NCBI GenBank assembly: GCA_946800325.1
Contig: OX326956.1
Span: 25,146,356 to 25,210,355 of the forward strand
DNA length: 64,000 nucleotides
Direction of reading: 5' to 3'
Origin: Luzula sylvatica
Lineage: Eukaryota > Streptophyta > Magnoliopsida > Poales > Juncaceae
In this document: one piece after another, positions 1-12,696 of the stretch
Layout: every line of letters begins with the position of its first letter
Numbering within the stretch: position 1 is the first letter of the stretch
The notes under the pieces: model-generated
Told to the model about the DNA's origin: nothing
The model's database searches: none
The model's input: the letters and a program-made list of their open reading frames with translations, nothing else
Translations under genes and position numbers: made by a program

Positions 1-864
1 CCTTGCCTGCTTCGGCCATAATGCCTCACCTTCAAAATCTTTTTCATCAAACTTCCTTTCAACAAGTATTAATATAAAATTTAGTAATGTAATTTTCTTC
101 TTCTTCTTCTGTTAATTAAATGTTATTTTCATTATTTTGTAGGGGCTTATAATGAATTTATTGAATAGTTTGCAACAGAACAATGACTTGCAGGATGGCA
201 AGTTTTTTTTTATTAATCTATTATTAAATTTCATAAAACCCCTTAAATTTATATAATTTATCAAAACATTAATTATTATTATTTTTGTTGTTATTGTTAT
301 TAGGTTCTCAAGCTGGATTATCCTCACAAGCTAATTTGATAGAAAATGATAGTGTAAGTACACATTTATTCAATTTATATTTTATACTATATACTTTTTG
401 TTGTTATTGTATATATAATTTTAGTTCTGTACCCGAGCTAAGAAAATAATAACTTTTTTTTTCAGACTGATTCGTCAGAGAGAGAACGAATGCTACTTAT
501 TAAAATTTCAGAATTACAAGCCAGGTTTTCTTTCATTAATTATTATTTTTTTCCTTCATTTTGAAAAAAATAAAAATAAAGCCAACAAATCTTATTAATA
601 TTTTTGTTTGTTTGTTTATTACAGAATGATTAACCTAACAGATGAGTTAATATCAGCTAAGCTAAAACACGTTCAGGTAAATTAATTAATTGATTATTTT
701 CATAAATTATTTTAATGAATTTATGCACGAAATTAAGGTTTGTTTAATGCCGAAGTAACAATTTTATTTTATTTTTATTTTTGTTGCAGTTAGAACAAGA
801 ATTGAATGCTTTGTATTGTAGAGAAGAGATCGAGACAAGAAACGACGAGATGGAGGAAAATTAA
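1..864 (+). CDS. 3' part of a spliced plant gene; Gln/Asn-rich segment then coiled-coil C-terminus, family not recognised
   Basis: Six exons join into one open frame: 3-65 (the exon enters from outside the window), 143-197, 304-353, 466-524, 625-676 and 790-864, with stop TAA at 862-864. Introns are 77, 106, 112, 100 and 113 bases, all with T-rich tracts before AG. The visible 117 residues start with a hydrophobic/Gln-rich stretch (LPASAIMPHLQ, then FQQ across the first splice), pass through a second Gln/Asn-rich segment (NSLQQNNDLQD) and a Ser/Glu-rich linker (ENDSTDSSERER). They end in a heptad-like helix with regularly spaced Leu/Ile (ISELQARMINL, then LEQELNAL) and an acidic tail. This suggests a coiled-coil oligomerisation segment. 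The composition resembles tails of plant nuclear regulators, but that is only inference, since no catalytic or DNA-binding domain lies in the window. Exon phases agree at every junction, which supports a functional gene. The start codon and promoter are outside the window. Confidence 0.8.
198..303 (+). other. Probable GC-AG intron in the coiled-coil gene
   Basis: The open frame continues only if this intron starts at GCAAGT (198-203) after GATG and ends at TTATTAG (303). GCAAGT is the usual form of a plant GC donor. A GT donor lies 4 bases downstream (202-203), but using it shifts the frame and puts TAA at 332-334, ten codons into the next exon. The GC donor keeps the frame through the three later exons. 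Splice choice here could therefore switch between full-length and truncated products. Confidence 0.7.
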
Positions 865-1090
865 TTACCATTATTATGATTATTATTAATAATATTATTA
901 TTCCACACACTCGATTATAATGTTGTATACTACCTGGATTAAAATTAACCAGGTAAAATTTAATTCATTGCCACCTTTTTTTTTCTTTTCCATTTTGGGC
1001 TAATTTTGCTTCAAGAGTGGTGTGCTCCGAAAAATCCATGGCTTAATTATTCTCGAATCGTAGGAATAAATAAATTATATGTATAGTAGT
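865..1090 (+). promoter_or_regulatory. 3' UTR and candidate polyadenylation signals
   Basis: AT-rich sequence after the stop, with a TTATTA-rich stretch at about 872-901. Overlapping AATAAA hexamers at 1065-1074 are followed by GT/T-rich sequence (1080-1130), a common plant poly(A) arrangement. The cleavage point cannot be fixed from sequence alone. Confidence 0.45.
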
Positions 1091-1500
1091 TTTGGGTTTT
1101 GTTGTATATTATGTGTTGTTGTTTAATTAATGTTTTTTATGAATTCGGTCTGTTTGATGCGTTGGGTATTTGTGAGTGTTGTAAAATTTATTTCAATCAA
1201 CCACTCGGAAAATAATAGGTGGTTTTGTTTTGTGAACTTTGTGCGGGAACAAGAGGGAGTAAAAATATTTTGTTTGTTTTTAATATGTGACGAGTTTTTT
1301 TAGTGTAATGTAAAGATTTGGTTTTAAGGAAACGTTGATTAAAAGTATATATTGGATACTGAAATAGATAACGAATTGAAGTAACCCGAAATAGTTAACG
1401 AATTGAAGTAATAAAAAAGCTGCTTGTTCAAAAATAAATAAGATTATCTATCACTTTGACCTTTTAAATTTTTTCATTTTCGTTTTAATGCAATATTGAA
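1091..1500. other. AT-rich intergenic DNA, no gene seen
   Basis: No open frame of note, no splice-supported exon and no recognisable RNA. The only clear structure is the short tandem repeat at 1361-1411. Confidence 0.5.
1361..1411 (+). repeat. Two-copy tandem repeat, 27-bp period
   Basis: A 24-base block beginning GAAATAG and ending GAATTGAAGTAA occurs at 1361-1384 and again at 1388-1411, with one A/T difference (GATAACG versus GTTAACG). The copies are separated by three bases. Confidence 0.85.
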
Positions 1501-2770
1501 AGAGTGCGGTAATTTTACACAACGTCAGTAAAATTGCCGTAACTTTCGCATCCGAACATCAATTAAGTTGGTCCAAATTGGATTGAATAGATAATTATAG
1601 TATCTACAACTTTCGTGTAGATTTGATTTCTGTTTGAATGATTTATGAATTTTTGTATTGTTTTTACATATTAGTTCACATAAAATGAAGAAATCCGTGG
1701 GAAAAACAACAGAGATCTCAGTTGATATCTTTCCAATGTGATCCAAGAAGAGCAAGAACGAGCAAGGTCGGAGCTTAACCGGAACGGTTTCGGTTGTATA
1801 TGACAAGACGAAGATTCATCGACGATGTCGAATCGTGCGGGCGTGGGACGCACGTGTTGTCAAAGAATCAGAGCAGTAGCATTAACAAAAACGCGTCTAC
1901 GCTTCGCTGCGATCAATTTCACGAGGTATGACACGTTTTAGATATTATTACATAATTTGTATCATGAAGTCGACGACGTGGTCCTCGGGATCGGATCGGA
2001 CCCGACATTCCGCTGCGCTGGGCTTCGTAGTGATGATGATTCCCAACAATCCTCTCCCCGATTTCCACGAGGCCCCAGCGGGTCGATTGGGTCGCATGAT
2101 TTGGGCTTGTTACTATCAACATTTTTCCCAATACCAATCATGCAAGTTGTTGGGGGCACAACTCTGGCCTGAGAGTGGCCTTGAGGCCTCAGGGATTGTT
2201 TAGAAGAAGCTCATGGAGGGTTGGTGAAGCATCCCGGACAATGTTTGGCGACATGACCGGTTTTCTCGCTCTTTATGCATGCTCTCCTATTACGGTACAA
2301 AATTGTGGGATGTCCATATTGAGACGTTTCTCACATTTACCATCCCAATCAAGATGGGCTGGATTGGGTGGCCAGATCATCCACTCCTTGGCAGGGTGGT
2401 CGTGAGCATGCTTCCTCACAGATTTCGCAGGCAGGTTGGCTAAGTTTGAAGAACTGCCGCGGTGGTAATGTGGGTTCGTGACATCATGTGGGATTGGAGG
2501 CCGGGATAGGATGCATGCGTAGGATCCTTTTGGCGGGATGGACGGGTAATGGGGTTATTTGGAGTAGTGGGACTCTACCATAGGCTTCCTGCCTTTTGAG
2601 TCAGCCACGGAGATGAGTTGTTGGACTTTCGAGATAGCTTTGTCGTTCGGGTGATTTTGGAGATGGTTTAGGGTCTTAAGGCTGGAGCAGAGGACCTTCT
2701 GGATAGAAGGTACCACCCGTCACCATTAGGGGTTGTCCTTATTCTGTCTCTCATGAAGAAGAAGAAGGGC
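1500..2770. repeat. GC-richer intergenic mosaic, probably decayed dispersed-repeat DNA
   Basis: Base composition changes sharply from the flanks: from about 1850 to 2760 the sequence is near balanced GC, against a strongly AT-rich gene tail and satellite. The 1535-1640 stretch (GTAACTTTCGCATCCGAACATC, then CTACAACTTTCGTGTAGATT) is in the style of sequence often met in plant LTR-element ends, and TACGCTTCGCTGCGA at 1899-1913 is similar in style. No reverse transcriptase, integrase or transposase motif, no terminal repeat pair and no long reading frame is visible. The small frames of 60-91 codons here overlap on both strands and look accidental. Host gene debris is an alternative. Confidence 0.35.
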
Positions 2771-2776
2771 GATTAA

Positions 2777-2800
2777 CACATGTTAAACGGTATACATGTG
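2777..2800. repeat. Short inverted repeat at the array edge
   Basis: CACATGT at 2777-2783 and its reverse complement ACATGTG at 2794-2800 are separated by 10 bases and end 7 bases before the first satellite-like sequence. It could be chance or a trace of the rearrangement that joined array and flank. Confidence 0.35.
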
Positions 2801-2807
2801 GATACGC

Positions 2808-5800
2808 AAAAGTTAGTATTTTGCTCGTTTTAGATTTAAATCTTGATTTTTTTTGAAAATTTCAATAATTGATATTTTTAAAGGCGTTAGACATCATTTT
2901 TTGCATTTTTGGAAAATTATTGAAAAAATAGAAATTCGCATCTGTTAGTCTTCAAATTTTGAGTTTTTTTAGAACAACGTGAAAATTAAGTACTTTTTTC
3001 GTTCTAAACATAAATATTGTAATTGTTTTGAAAAATATGATATTTGATATTTTTAAAGGTGCTAGGATGCACTTTTGCAAAAAAATAATTGAAAAAAAAA
3101 TAGAAATTCGTATGTGTTAATATTCAATTTCGGAGTTTTTTTAATGAAAACATGAAAATTAAGTATTGTGTTAGTTTTAGACATATATTTTGACATTTAT
3201 TAGGAAAAACACGATAATTGATTTTTTTGAAGTTATTAGACTCCGCTTTTTGTATTTTTTCACATATTTCGAAAAAGTAGAAATTCGCATGTGTTAGTCT
3301 TCAATTTTGGAGTTTTTTTTAGAAAAAAAATAAAAATTAAGTATTTTTCTCATTCTAGACATAAATCTTGGGATTGTTTTGAAATATATGATAATTCATA
3401 TTTTTAAGGTGTTAGACTTCAATTTTTGTTTTTTACAAAAAATTAAAAACACAATAGAATTTGCATGTGTTAGTTTTCAATTTTGGATTTTTTTTTAGGA
3501 AATCATGGAAATTAACTATTTTGCTCGTTCTATAATTAAATATTTGAATTTCTTTGAAAATTGATATTTTTAAAGGTGTTAGACTTCACTTTTTGCATTT
3601 TTGGAAAATTATTGAAAAAAATAAAAATTCGCATGTGTTAGTCTTCAATTTCTGAGTTTTTTTAGGACGACGTGAAAGTAATTTTCTTGTTCTAAACATA
3701 AATCTCGAAATTGTTTTGAAAAATATGACAATTGATGTTTTTCAAGGTGTTAGACTTCACTTTTTGATTTTTTTTCTTTTAAAAAAAATAGAAATCCGCA
3801 TGTGTTAGTCTTCCATTTTGTAGTTTTTTTTAAGGTAAACATGAAAATTAAGTATTTTGTTAGTTTTAGACACATATTTTGGCCTTTATTAGAAAAATAT
3901 GAATATTCACTTCTTTGAAGGTGTTAGACTTCACTTTTTGTATTTTTTCAAATATTTCAAAAAAAGTAGAAATTCGCATGTGTTACTCTTACATTTTGGA
4001 GTTTTTTTTGAATAAAAATGAAAATGAAGTATTTTTCTCATTCTAGACATAAATATTGGGATTGTTTTGAAAAGTATGATAATTGATATTTTTGAAGGTG
4101 TTTGACTACAATTTTTTCTTTTTTACAAACAAATTGAAAAAACTAGAATTCGCATGTGTTAGTCTTCAATTTTGGAAATATTTAAGGAAAACATGAAAAT
4201 TAAGTGTTTTGCTCGTTCTAGATTTAAATCTTGATTTTTTGAAAAATTTGATAATTGATAATTTTAAAGGTGTTAGACATCACTTTTTTCATTTTTGGAA
4301 AATTATTGAAAAAATAGAAATTCGCATGTTTTAGTCTTCAAATTCTGAGTTTTTTTAGGACATTGTGAAAATTAAGTACTTTTCTAGTTCTAAACATAAA
4401 TATTGGAATTGTTTCGAAAAATATGATATTTGATATTTTTGAAGGTGGACTTCACTTTTGCAAAAAAATAATTGAAAAAAATAGAAATCCGCATGTGTTA
4501 ATATTCAATTTTGGAGTTTTTTTTTAATAAAAACAAGAAAATTAAGTATGTTGTTAGTTTTAGACATATGTTTGGGCATTTATTAGGAAAAATATGATAA
4601 TCGATTTTTTTGAAGATATTAGACTCCACTTTTTGTATTATTTTAAATATTTCGAAAAAGTAGAAATTCGCATGTGTTAGTCTTCAATATTGGAGTTTTT
4701 TTTTGGAAAAAATGAAAATTAAGTATTTTTCTCATTCTAGACAGAAATCTTGGTATTGTTTTGAACAATATGATAATTGATATTTTGAAAGGTGTTAGAC
4801 TTCACTTTTTGTTTTTTATACAAAAACATTGAAAAAATAGAATTCGCACGTGTTAGTCTTCAATTTTGAAATATTTTTTAGGAAAACATGAAAATTAAGT
4901 ATTTTACTCGTTCTATATTGAAATCTTGGAATCTGTTTGAAAATATTGATAATTGATATTTTTAAAGGTGTCAGACTTCACTTTTTGTATTTTTGGAAAT
5001 TTATTGAAAAAAATATAAATTCGTATGTGTTAGCCTTCAATTTCTGTGTTTTTTTCGGACAACGTAAAAATTAAATACTTTTCTCATTCCAAAAATAATC
5101 TTGTAATTGCTTTAAAAAATATGATAATTGATATTTTTGAAGGTGTTAGACTTCACTTTTTGCAAACAAAAAGAATTGAAAAAAAAAGAATTCCGCATGT
5201 GTTAGTTTTCTATTTTGGAGTTGTTTTTAAGGAGAAAAATGAAAATTAAGTATTTTGTTAGATTTAGACATATATTTTGGCATTTAACAGAAAAATATGA
5301 TAATTGATTTTTTCGAAGGTGACTTCACTTTTAGGATTTTTAAAAAAAATTGAAAAAAATTAGAATTCGCATGTGTTAGTCTTCAATTTTGGAATTTTCT
5401 TTAGGAAAACATGAAAATTAAGTATTTTACTTGTTCTAGATTAAAATCTTGGAATTTTTTTGAAAATTTTGATAATTGATTTTTGTAAAGGTGTTAGTCT
5501 GCATTATTAGCAAAATGTTTTTGGCAAAAAAAATAAAAATCCGCGTGTGTTAGTCTTCCATTTTGGAGTTTTTTTAAGGAAAACATGAAAATTAAGTATT
5601 TTGTAAGTTTTAGACATATATTTTGGCATTTAACCGAAAAATATGATAATTTATTTTTTTGAAGGTGTTAGACTTCACTTTTGGTATTTTTTCAAATATT
5701 TCGAAAAAAGTAGATTCGCATGTGTTAGTCTTCAATTTTTGAGTTTTTATAAAAAAAATGAAAATTAAATATTTTTCTCATTCTAGACTTCAATTTTTGT

Positions 5801-7400
5801 TTTTTTTCATAATAGTTTGAAAAAATAGAATTCGCATGTGTTAGTCTTCAAATTTGGAATTTTTTTTAGGAAAACATGAAAATTAAGTATTTAACTCGTT
5901 CTATATTGAAATCTTGGAATGTTTTTGAAAATTTAGATAATTGATATTTTTAATGGTGTTAGACTTCACTTTTTGAATTTTTGGCAAATTATTGAAAAAT
6001 AAATAAATTCGCATGTGTTAGTCTTCAATTTGTGAGTTTTTTAGGACAACGTAAACAATAATTACTTTTCTCGTTCTAAACATAATTCTGGGAATTGTTT
6101 TAAAAAATATCATAATTGATATTTTTGAAGGTGTTAGAATTCATTTTTTGCAAAAAAAAAAATTGAAAAAAAATATAAATCCGCTTGTGTTAGTCTTCCA
6201 TTTTGGAGTTTATTTTATGAAAAAATTGAAATTAAGTACTTTTTTAGTTTTAGACATATATTTTTGCATTTAACAGAAAATATGATAATTATTTTTTTAA
6301 GACGTTAGACTTCACTTTTTGTATTTTTTTTCAAATATTTCGAAAAAAGTAGAAACTTGCATGTGTTAGTCTTCAATTTTTGAGTTTTTTAGAAACAAAA
6401 TGAAAATTAACTATTTTTCTCATTCTAGACAGAAATCTTGGGATTGTTTTGAAAAATATGATAATTGATATTTTTGAAGGTGTAGACTTCACTTTTTCCA
6501 TTTTTGCAAAGAATATGAAAAAATAGAATTCGCATGTGTTAGTCTTCACTTTTAGAATTATATTTAGGAAAACATCCTAATTAAGTATTTTACTTGTTCT
6601 AGAATGAAATCTTTGATTTGTTTTGAAAATTTTGATAATTGATATTTTTAAAGGTGTTAGACTTCAATTTTTGCATCTTTGGAAAATTATTGAAAAAAGT
6701 ATAAATTCGCATGTGCTAGTCTTCAATTTCTAAGTTTTTGTAGGACAACATAAAAATTAATTACTTTTCTCGTTCCAAACATAAATCTTGGAATTGTTTT
6801 AAAAAATATGATAATTGATATTTTTGACGGTGTTAGACTTCACTTTTTGCAAATTTTTTTTTGAAAAAAATAGAAATCCGCATGTGTTAGTCTTTCATTT
6901 TAGAGTTTATTTTAAGGAAAAAACATGAAAATTAAGTATTTTGTTAGTTTTGGACATATATTTTGGCATTTATTACAAAAATATGATAATTTATTTTTTG
7001 AAGGTGCTGGGCTTCACTTTTGGTATTTTTCCAAATATTTCGAAAAAGTAGAAATTCGAATGTGTTAGTCTTCAATTTTTGAGTTTTTCTAAAAAAAATG
7101 AAAATTAAATATTTTTCTCATTCTAGACAAATATCTTTGGATTCTTTTGAAAAATATGATAATTGATATTTTTGAAGGTATCAGACTTCACTTTTTGTTT
7201 TTTTACAAAAACATTGAAAAAATAGAATTCCCATGTGTTAGTCTTCAATTTTGGAATATTTTTTAGGAAAACATGAAAATTAAATATTTTACTCGTTCTA
7301 TATTGAAATCTTGGAATGTTTTTGCAAATATTTATAATTAATATTTTTAAAGGTGTTAGACTTCACTTTTTGTATTTTTGGAAATTTATTGAAAAAAATA
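2808..7400 (+). repeat. Diverged gene-proximal edge of the satellite array
   Basis: The tetramer order A-B-C-D is readable, with anchors at 2942 (C), 3114 (D), 3291 (A), 3467 (B) and 3635 (C). Neighbouring tetramers differ from each other at many scattered bases and by small indels, and some anchors are degenerate (CTGTTAG, GTGTTAATATTC). No longer unit repeats cleanly here. This is the usual look of an array edge that has escaped recent homogenisation. Confidence 0.75.
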
Positions 7401-7504
7401 TAAATCTTGGAATTGCTTTAAAAAATATCATAATTGATATTTCCGAAGGTGTTAGACTTCACATTTTGCAAAAAATAAATTGAAAAAAAAATATAAATCC
7501 GCAT
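7235..7504 (+). repeat. Fused B/C monomer with ~78-bp deletion
   Basis: From the B anchor at 7235 to the next D anchor at 7505 there are 270 bases rather than about 348. The end of B (GAAAAAAATATAAAT) runs at about 7395-7405 directly into the middle of C (CTTGGAATTGC). The C anchor and its first part are gone. The shared AAATATAAAT/ACATAAAT text suggests a join at short homology. Confidence 0.75.
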
Positions 7505-10500
7505 GTGTTAGTCTTCCATTTTGGAGTATTTTTAAGGAAAACAAGAAAATTAAGTATTTTTTTAGTTTTAGACATATATTTGGCATTTAACAGAAAAATA
7601 TGATAATTAATTTTTTTGAAGGTGTTAGACTTCACTTTTGGTATTTTTCCAAATATTTCGAAAAAAGTAGGAATTCGCAAGTGTTAGTCTTCAATTTTTG
7701 AGTTTTTATAGCAAAAAAAATGAAAATTAAATATTTTTCTCATTCTAGACAGATATCTTTGGAATTTTTTGAAAAATATGAAAATTGACATTTTTGAAGG
7801 TCTTAGACTTCACTTTTTGTTTTTTTACAAAAACATTGAAAAAATAGAATTCGCATGTGTTAGTCTTCAATTTTGGAATATTTTTTAGGAAAACATGAAA
7901 ATAAAGTATTTTACTCGTTCTATATTGAAATCTAGGAATGTTTTTGAAAATATTGATAATTGATATTTTTAAAGGTGTTAGACTTCACTTTTTGTATTTT
8001 TGGAAATTTATTGAAAAAAATATAAATTCTTATGTGTTAGTCTTCAATTTCTGAGTTTTTTTTAGGGCAACGTAAAAATTAAATACTTTTCTCATTCCAA
8101 ACATAAATCTTGGAATTGCTTTAAAAAATATGATAATTGATATTTTTGAAGGTGTTAGACTTCACTTTTTGCAAAAAATAAATTGAAAAAAAAATAGAAA
8201 TCCGCATGCGTTAGTCTTCCATTTTGGAGTTTTTTTTAAGGAAAACATGAAAATTAATTATTTTTTTAGTTTTAGACATATATTTTGGCATTTAACAAAA
8301 AAATATGATAATTAATTTTGTTGAAGATGTTAGACTTCACTTTTGTTATTTTTCCAAATATTTCGAAAAAGTAGGAATTCGCATGTGTTAGTCTTCAATT
8401 TTTGAGTTCTTATCGAAAAAATGAAAATTAAATATTTTTCTCATTCTAGACAGATAACTTTGGAATTTTTTGAAAAATATGAAAATTGATATTTTTGAAG
8501 GTATTAGACTCCACTTTTTGTTTTTTTACAAAAACATTGAAAAAATTGAATTCCCATTTGTTTGTCTTCAATTTTGGAATATTTTTTCGGACAACATGAA
8601 AATAAAGTATTTTACTCGTTCTATATTGAAATCTTGGAATATTTTTGAAAATATTGATAATTGATATTTTTAAAGGTGTTAGACTTCACTTTTTGTATTT
8701 TTGGAAATTTATTGAAAAAAATATAAATTCGTATGTGTTAGTCTTCAATTTCTGAGTTTTTTTAGGACAACGTAAAAATTAAATACTTTTCTCATTCCAA
8801 ACATAAATCTTGGAATTGCTTTAAAAAATATGATAATTGATATTTTTGAAGGTGTTTAGACTTCACTTTTTGCAAAATAAAATTGAAAAAAAAAATAGAA
8901 ATCCGCATGTGTTGCTCTTCCATTTTGGAGTTTTTTTAAAGAAAACATGAAAATTAAGTATTTTTTAAGTTTTAGACATATATTTTTGCATTTAACAGAA
9001 AACTATGATAATTAATTTTTTTGAAGATGTTAGACTTCACTTTTGGTATTTTTCCAAATATTTCGAAAAAAGTAGGAATTCGCATGTGTTAGTCTTCAAT
9101 TTTTGATTTTTATAGAAAAAAATGAAAATTAAATATTTTTCTCATTCTAGACAGATATCTTTGGAATTTTTTGAAAAATATGATAATTGATATTTTTTAA
9201 GGTATTAGACTTCACTTTTTGTTTATTTACAAAAACATTGAAAAAATAGAATTCCCATGTGTTAGTCTTCAATTTTGGAATATTTTTTCGGAAAACACGA
9301 AAATAAAGTATTTTACTCGTTCTATATTGAAATCTTGGAATGTTTTTGAAAATATTGATAATTGACATTTTTAAAGGTGTTAGACTTCACTTTTTGTATT
9401 TTTGGAAATTTATTGAAAAAAATATAAATTCGTATGTGTTAGTCTTCAATTTCTGAGTTTTTTTTAGGACAACGTAAAAATTAAATACTTTTCTCATTCC
9501 AAACATAAATCTTGGAATTGCTTTAAAAAATATGATAATTGACATATTTGAAGGTGTCAGACTTCACTTTTTGCAAAAAAAAAATTGAAAAAAAAATATA
9601 AATCCGCATGTGTTGCTCTTCCATTTTGGAGTTTTTTTAAGGAAAACATGAAAATTAAGTATTTTTTTAGTTTTAGACAAATATTTTTGCATTTAACAGA
9701 AAAATATGATAATTAATTTTTTGGAAGGTGTTAGACTTCACTTTTGGTATTTTTCCAAATATTTCGCAAAAAGTAGGAATTCGCACGTGTTAGTCTTCAA
9801 TTCTTGAGTTTTTATACAAAAAATGAAAATTAAATATTTTTCTCATTCTTGACATATATCTTTGGAATTTTTTGAAAAATTTGAAAATTGATATTTTTGA
9901 AGGTTCACTTTTTGTTTTTTTACCAAAAACATTGAAAAAATAGAATTCCCATGTGTTAGTCTTCAATTTTTGAATATTTTTTCGGAAAACATGAAAATAA
10001 AATATTTTACTCGTTCTATATTGAAATCTTGGAATGTTTTTGAAAATATTGATAATTGATATTTTTAAAGGTGTTAGACTTCACTTTTTGTATTTTTGGA
10101 AATTTATTGAAAAAAACATAAATTCGTATGTGTCAGTCTTCAATTTCTGAGTTTTTTTAGGACAACGTAAAAATTAAATACTTTTGTCATTCCAAAAATA
10201 AATCTCGGAATTGCTTTAAAAAATATGATAATTGATATTTTTGAAGGTGTTAGACTTCACTTTTTGCAAAAAAAAAATTGAAAAAAAATAGAAATCCGCA
10301 TGTGTTGCTCTTCCATTTTGGAATTTTTTTTAAAGAAAACAAGAAAATTAAGTATTTTTTAGTTTTAGATATATATTTTTGTATTTAACAGAAAAATATG
10401 ATAATTAATTTTTTTGAAGATGTTAGACTTCAATTTTGGTATTTTTCCAAATATTTCGAAAAAAGTAGGAATTCGCATGTGTTAGTCTTCAATTTTTGAG

Positions 10501-12696
10501 TTTTTATAGAAAAAATGAAAATTAAATATTTTTCTCATTCTAGACAGATATCTTTGGAATTTTTTGAAAAATATGTTAATTGATATTTTTGAAGGTATTA
10601 AGACTTCACTTTTTGATTTTTTACAAAAACATTGAAAAAATAGAATTCGCTTGTGTTAATCTTCAATTTTGGAATATTTTTTAGGAAAACATAAAAAATA
10701 AATATTTTACTCGTTCTATATTGAAATCTTGGAATGTTTTAGCAAATATTTATAATTAATATTTTTAAAGGTGTTAGACTTCACTTTTTGTATTTTTCGA
10801 AATTTATTGAAAAAAATATAAATTCTTATGTGTTAGTCTTCAATTTCTGATTTTTTTTTAGGGCAACGTAAAAATTAAATAATTTTCTCATTACAAACAT
10901 AAATCTTGGAATTGCTTCAAAAAATATCATAATTGATATTTCCGAAGGTGTTAGACTTCACATTTTGCAAAAAATAAATTGAAAAAAAAATATAAATCCG
11001 CATGTGTTAGTCTTCCATTTTGGAGTATTTTTAAGGAAAACAAGAAAATTAAGTATTTTTTTAGTTTTAGACATATATTTTGGCATTTAACAGAAAAATA
11101 TGATAATTAATTTTTTTGAAGGTGTTAGACTTCACTTTTGGTATTTTTCCAAATATTTCGCAAATAGTAGGAATTCACATGTGTTAGTCTTCAATTTTTG
11201 AGTTTTTATAGAAAAAAATGAAAATTAAATATTTTTCTCATTCTGGACAGATATCTTTTGAATTTTTTGAAAAATATGATAATTGATATTTTTGAAGGTA
11301 TTAGACTTCACTTTTTGTTTTTTTACAAAAACGTTGAAAAAATAGAATTCGCATGTGTTAGTCTTCAATTTTGGAATAATTTTTAGGAAAACATGAAAAT
11401 AAAGTATTTTACTCGTTCCATATTGAAATCTTGGAATGTTTTTGAAAATATTTATCATGGATATTTTTAAATGTGTTAGACTTCACTTTTTGTATTTTTG
11501 GAATTTATTGAAAAAAATATAAATTCGTATGTGTTAGTCTTCAATTTCTGAGTTTTTTTTAGGGCAACGTAAAAATTAAATAATTTTCTCATTCCTAATA
11601 TAAATCTTGGAATTGCTTTAAAAAATATGATAATTTATATTTTTGAAGGTGTTAGACTTCACTTTTTGCAAAAAATAAATTGAAAAAAAAATACAAATCC
11701 GCACGTGTTAGTCTTCCATTTTGGAGTTTTTTTAAGGAAAACATGAAAATTATGTATTTTTTTAGTTTTAGACATATATTTTGGCATTTAACAGAAAATA
11801 TGATAATTAATTTTTTTGAAGGTGATAGACTTCACTTTTGGTATTTTTCCAAATATTTCGAAAAAAGTAGGAATTCGCATGTGTTAGTCTTCAATTTTTG
11901 AGTTTTTATAGAAAAAAATGAAAATTAAATATTTTTCTCATTCTAGACAGATATCTTTGGAATTTTTTGAAAAATATGATAATTGATATTTTAGAAGGTG
12001 TTAGACTTCACTTTTTGTTTTTTTACAAAAAACATTGAAAAAATAGAATTCCCATGTGTCAGTCTTCAATTTTGGAATATTTTTTCAGAAAACATGAAAA
12101 TAAAGTATTTTACTCGTTTTATATTGAAATCTTGGAATATTTTTGAAAATATTGATAATTGATATTTTTAAAGGTGTTAGAATTCACTTTTTGTATTTTT
12201 GGAAATTTATTGAAAAAAATATAAATTCGTATGTGTTAGTCTTCAATTTCTGAGTTTTTTTAGGACAACGTAAAAATTAAATACTTTTCTCATTCCAAAC
12301 ATAAATCTTGGAATTGCTTTAAAAAATATGATAATTGATATTTTTGAAGGTGTTAGACTTCACTTTTTGCAAAATAAAATTGAAAAAAAAATAGAAATCC
12401 GCATGTGTTGCTTTTCCATTTTGGAGTTTTTTTTTAAAGAAAACATGAAAATTAAGTATTTTTTAAGTTTTAGACTTATACTTTTGCATTTAACAGAAAA
12501 CTATGATAATTAATTTTTTTGAAGATGTTAGACTTCACTTTTGGTATTTTTCCAAATATTTCGAAAAAAGTAAGAATTCGAATGTGTTAGTCTTCAATTT
12601 TTGAGTTTTTATAGAAAAAAATGAAAATTAAATATTTTTCTCATTCTAGACAGATATCTTTGGAATTTTTTGAAAAATATGATAATTGATATTTTT
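7401..12696 (+). repeat. Intermediate array segment with a ~3.5-kb repeat interval
   Basis: Tetramers are more alike than at the edge. An unusual C-to-D stretch with ATCATAATTGATATTTCCGA and CACATTTTGCAAAAAATAAA appears near 7425 and again near 10925, about 3.5 kb or 20 monomers apart. This suggests an older longer unit. Confidence 0.55.

Noticed and set aside
202..203. GT at 202 as the normal donor of intron 2
   Set aside because: It breaks the frame, with a stop at 332-334, whereas the GC donor at 198 keeps all later exons open.
112..327. Minus-strand 71-codon frame
   Set aside because: It is a shadow over exons 2-3 and introns of the plus-strand gene and has an AT-driven composition.
1525..2405. 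Several overlapping frames of 60-93 codons on both strands
   Set aside because: They overlap each other in different frames and show no recognisable domain, splice support or codon pattern. Most likely chance frames in GC-richer DNA.
1850..2770. Retrozyme or hammerhead ribozyme in the GC-rich interval
   Set aside because: I looked for the CTGATGA and GAAA core pair on both strands and did not find a usable combination.
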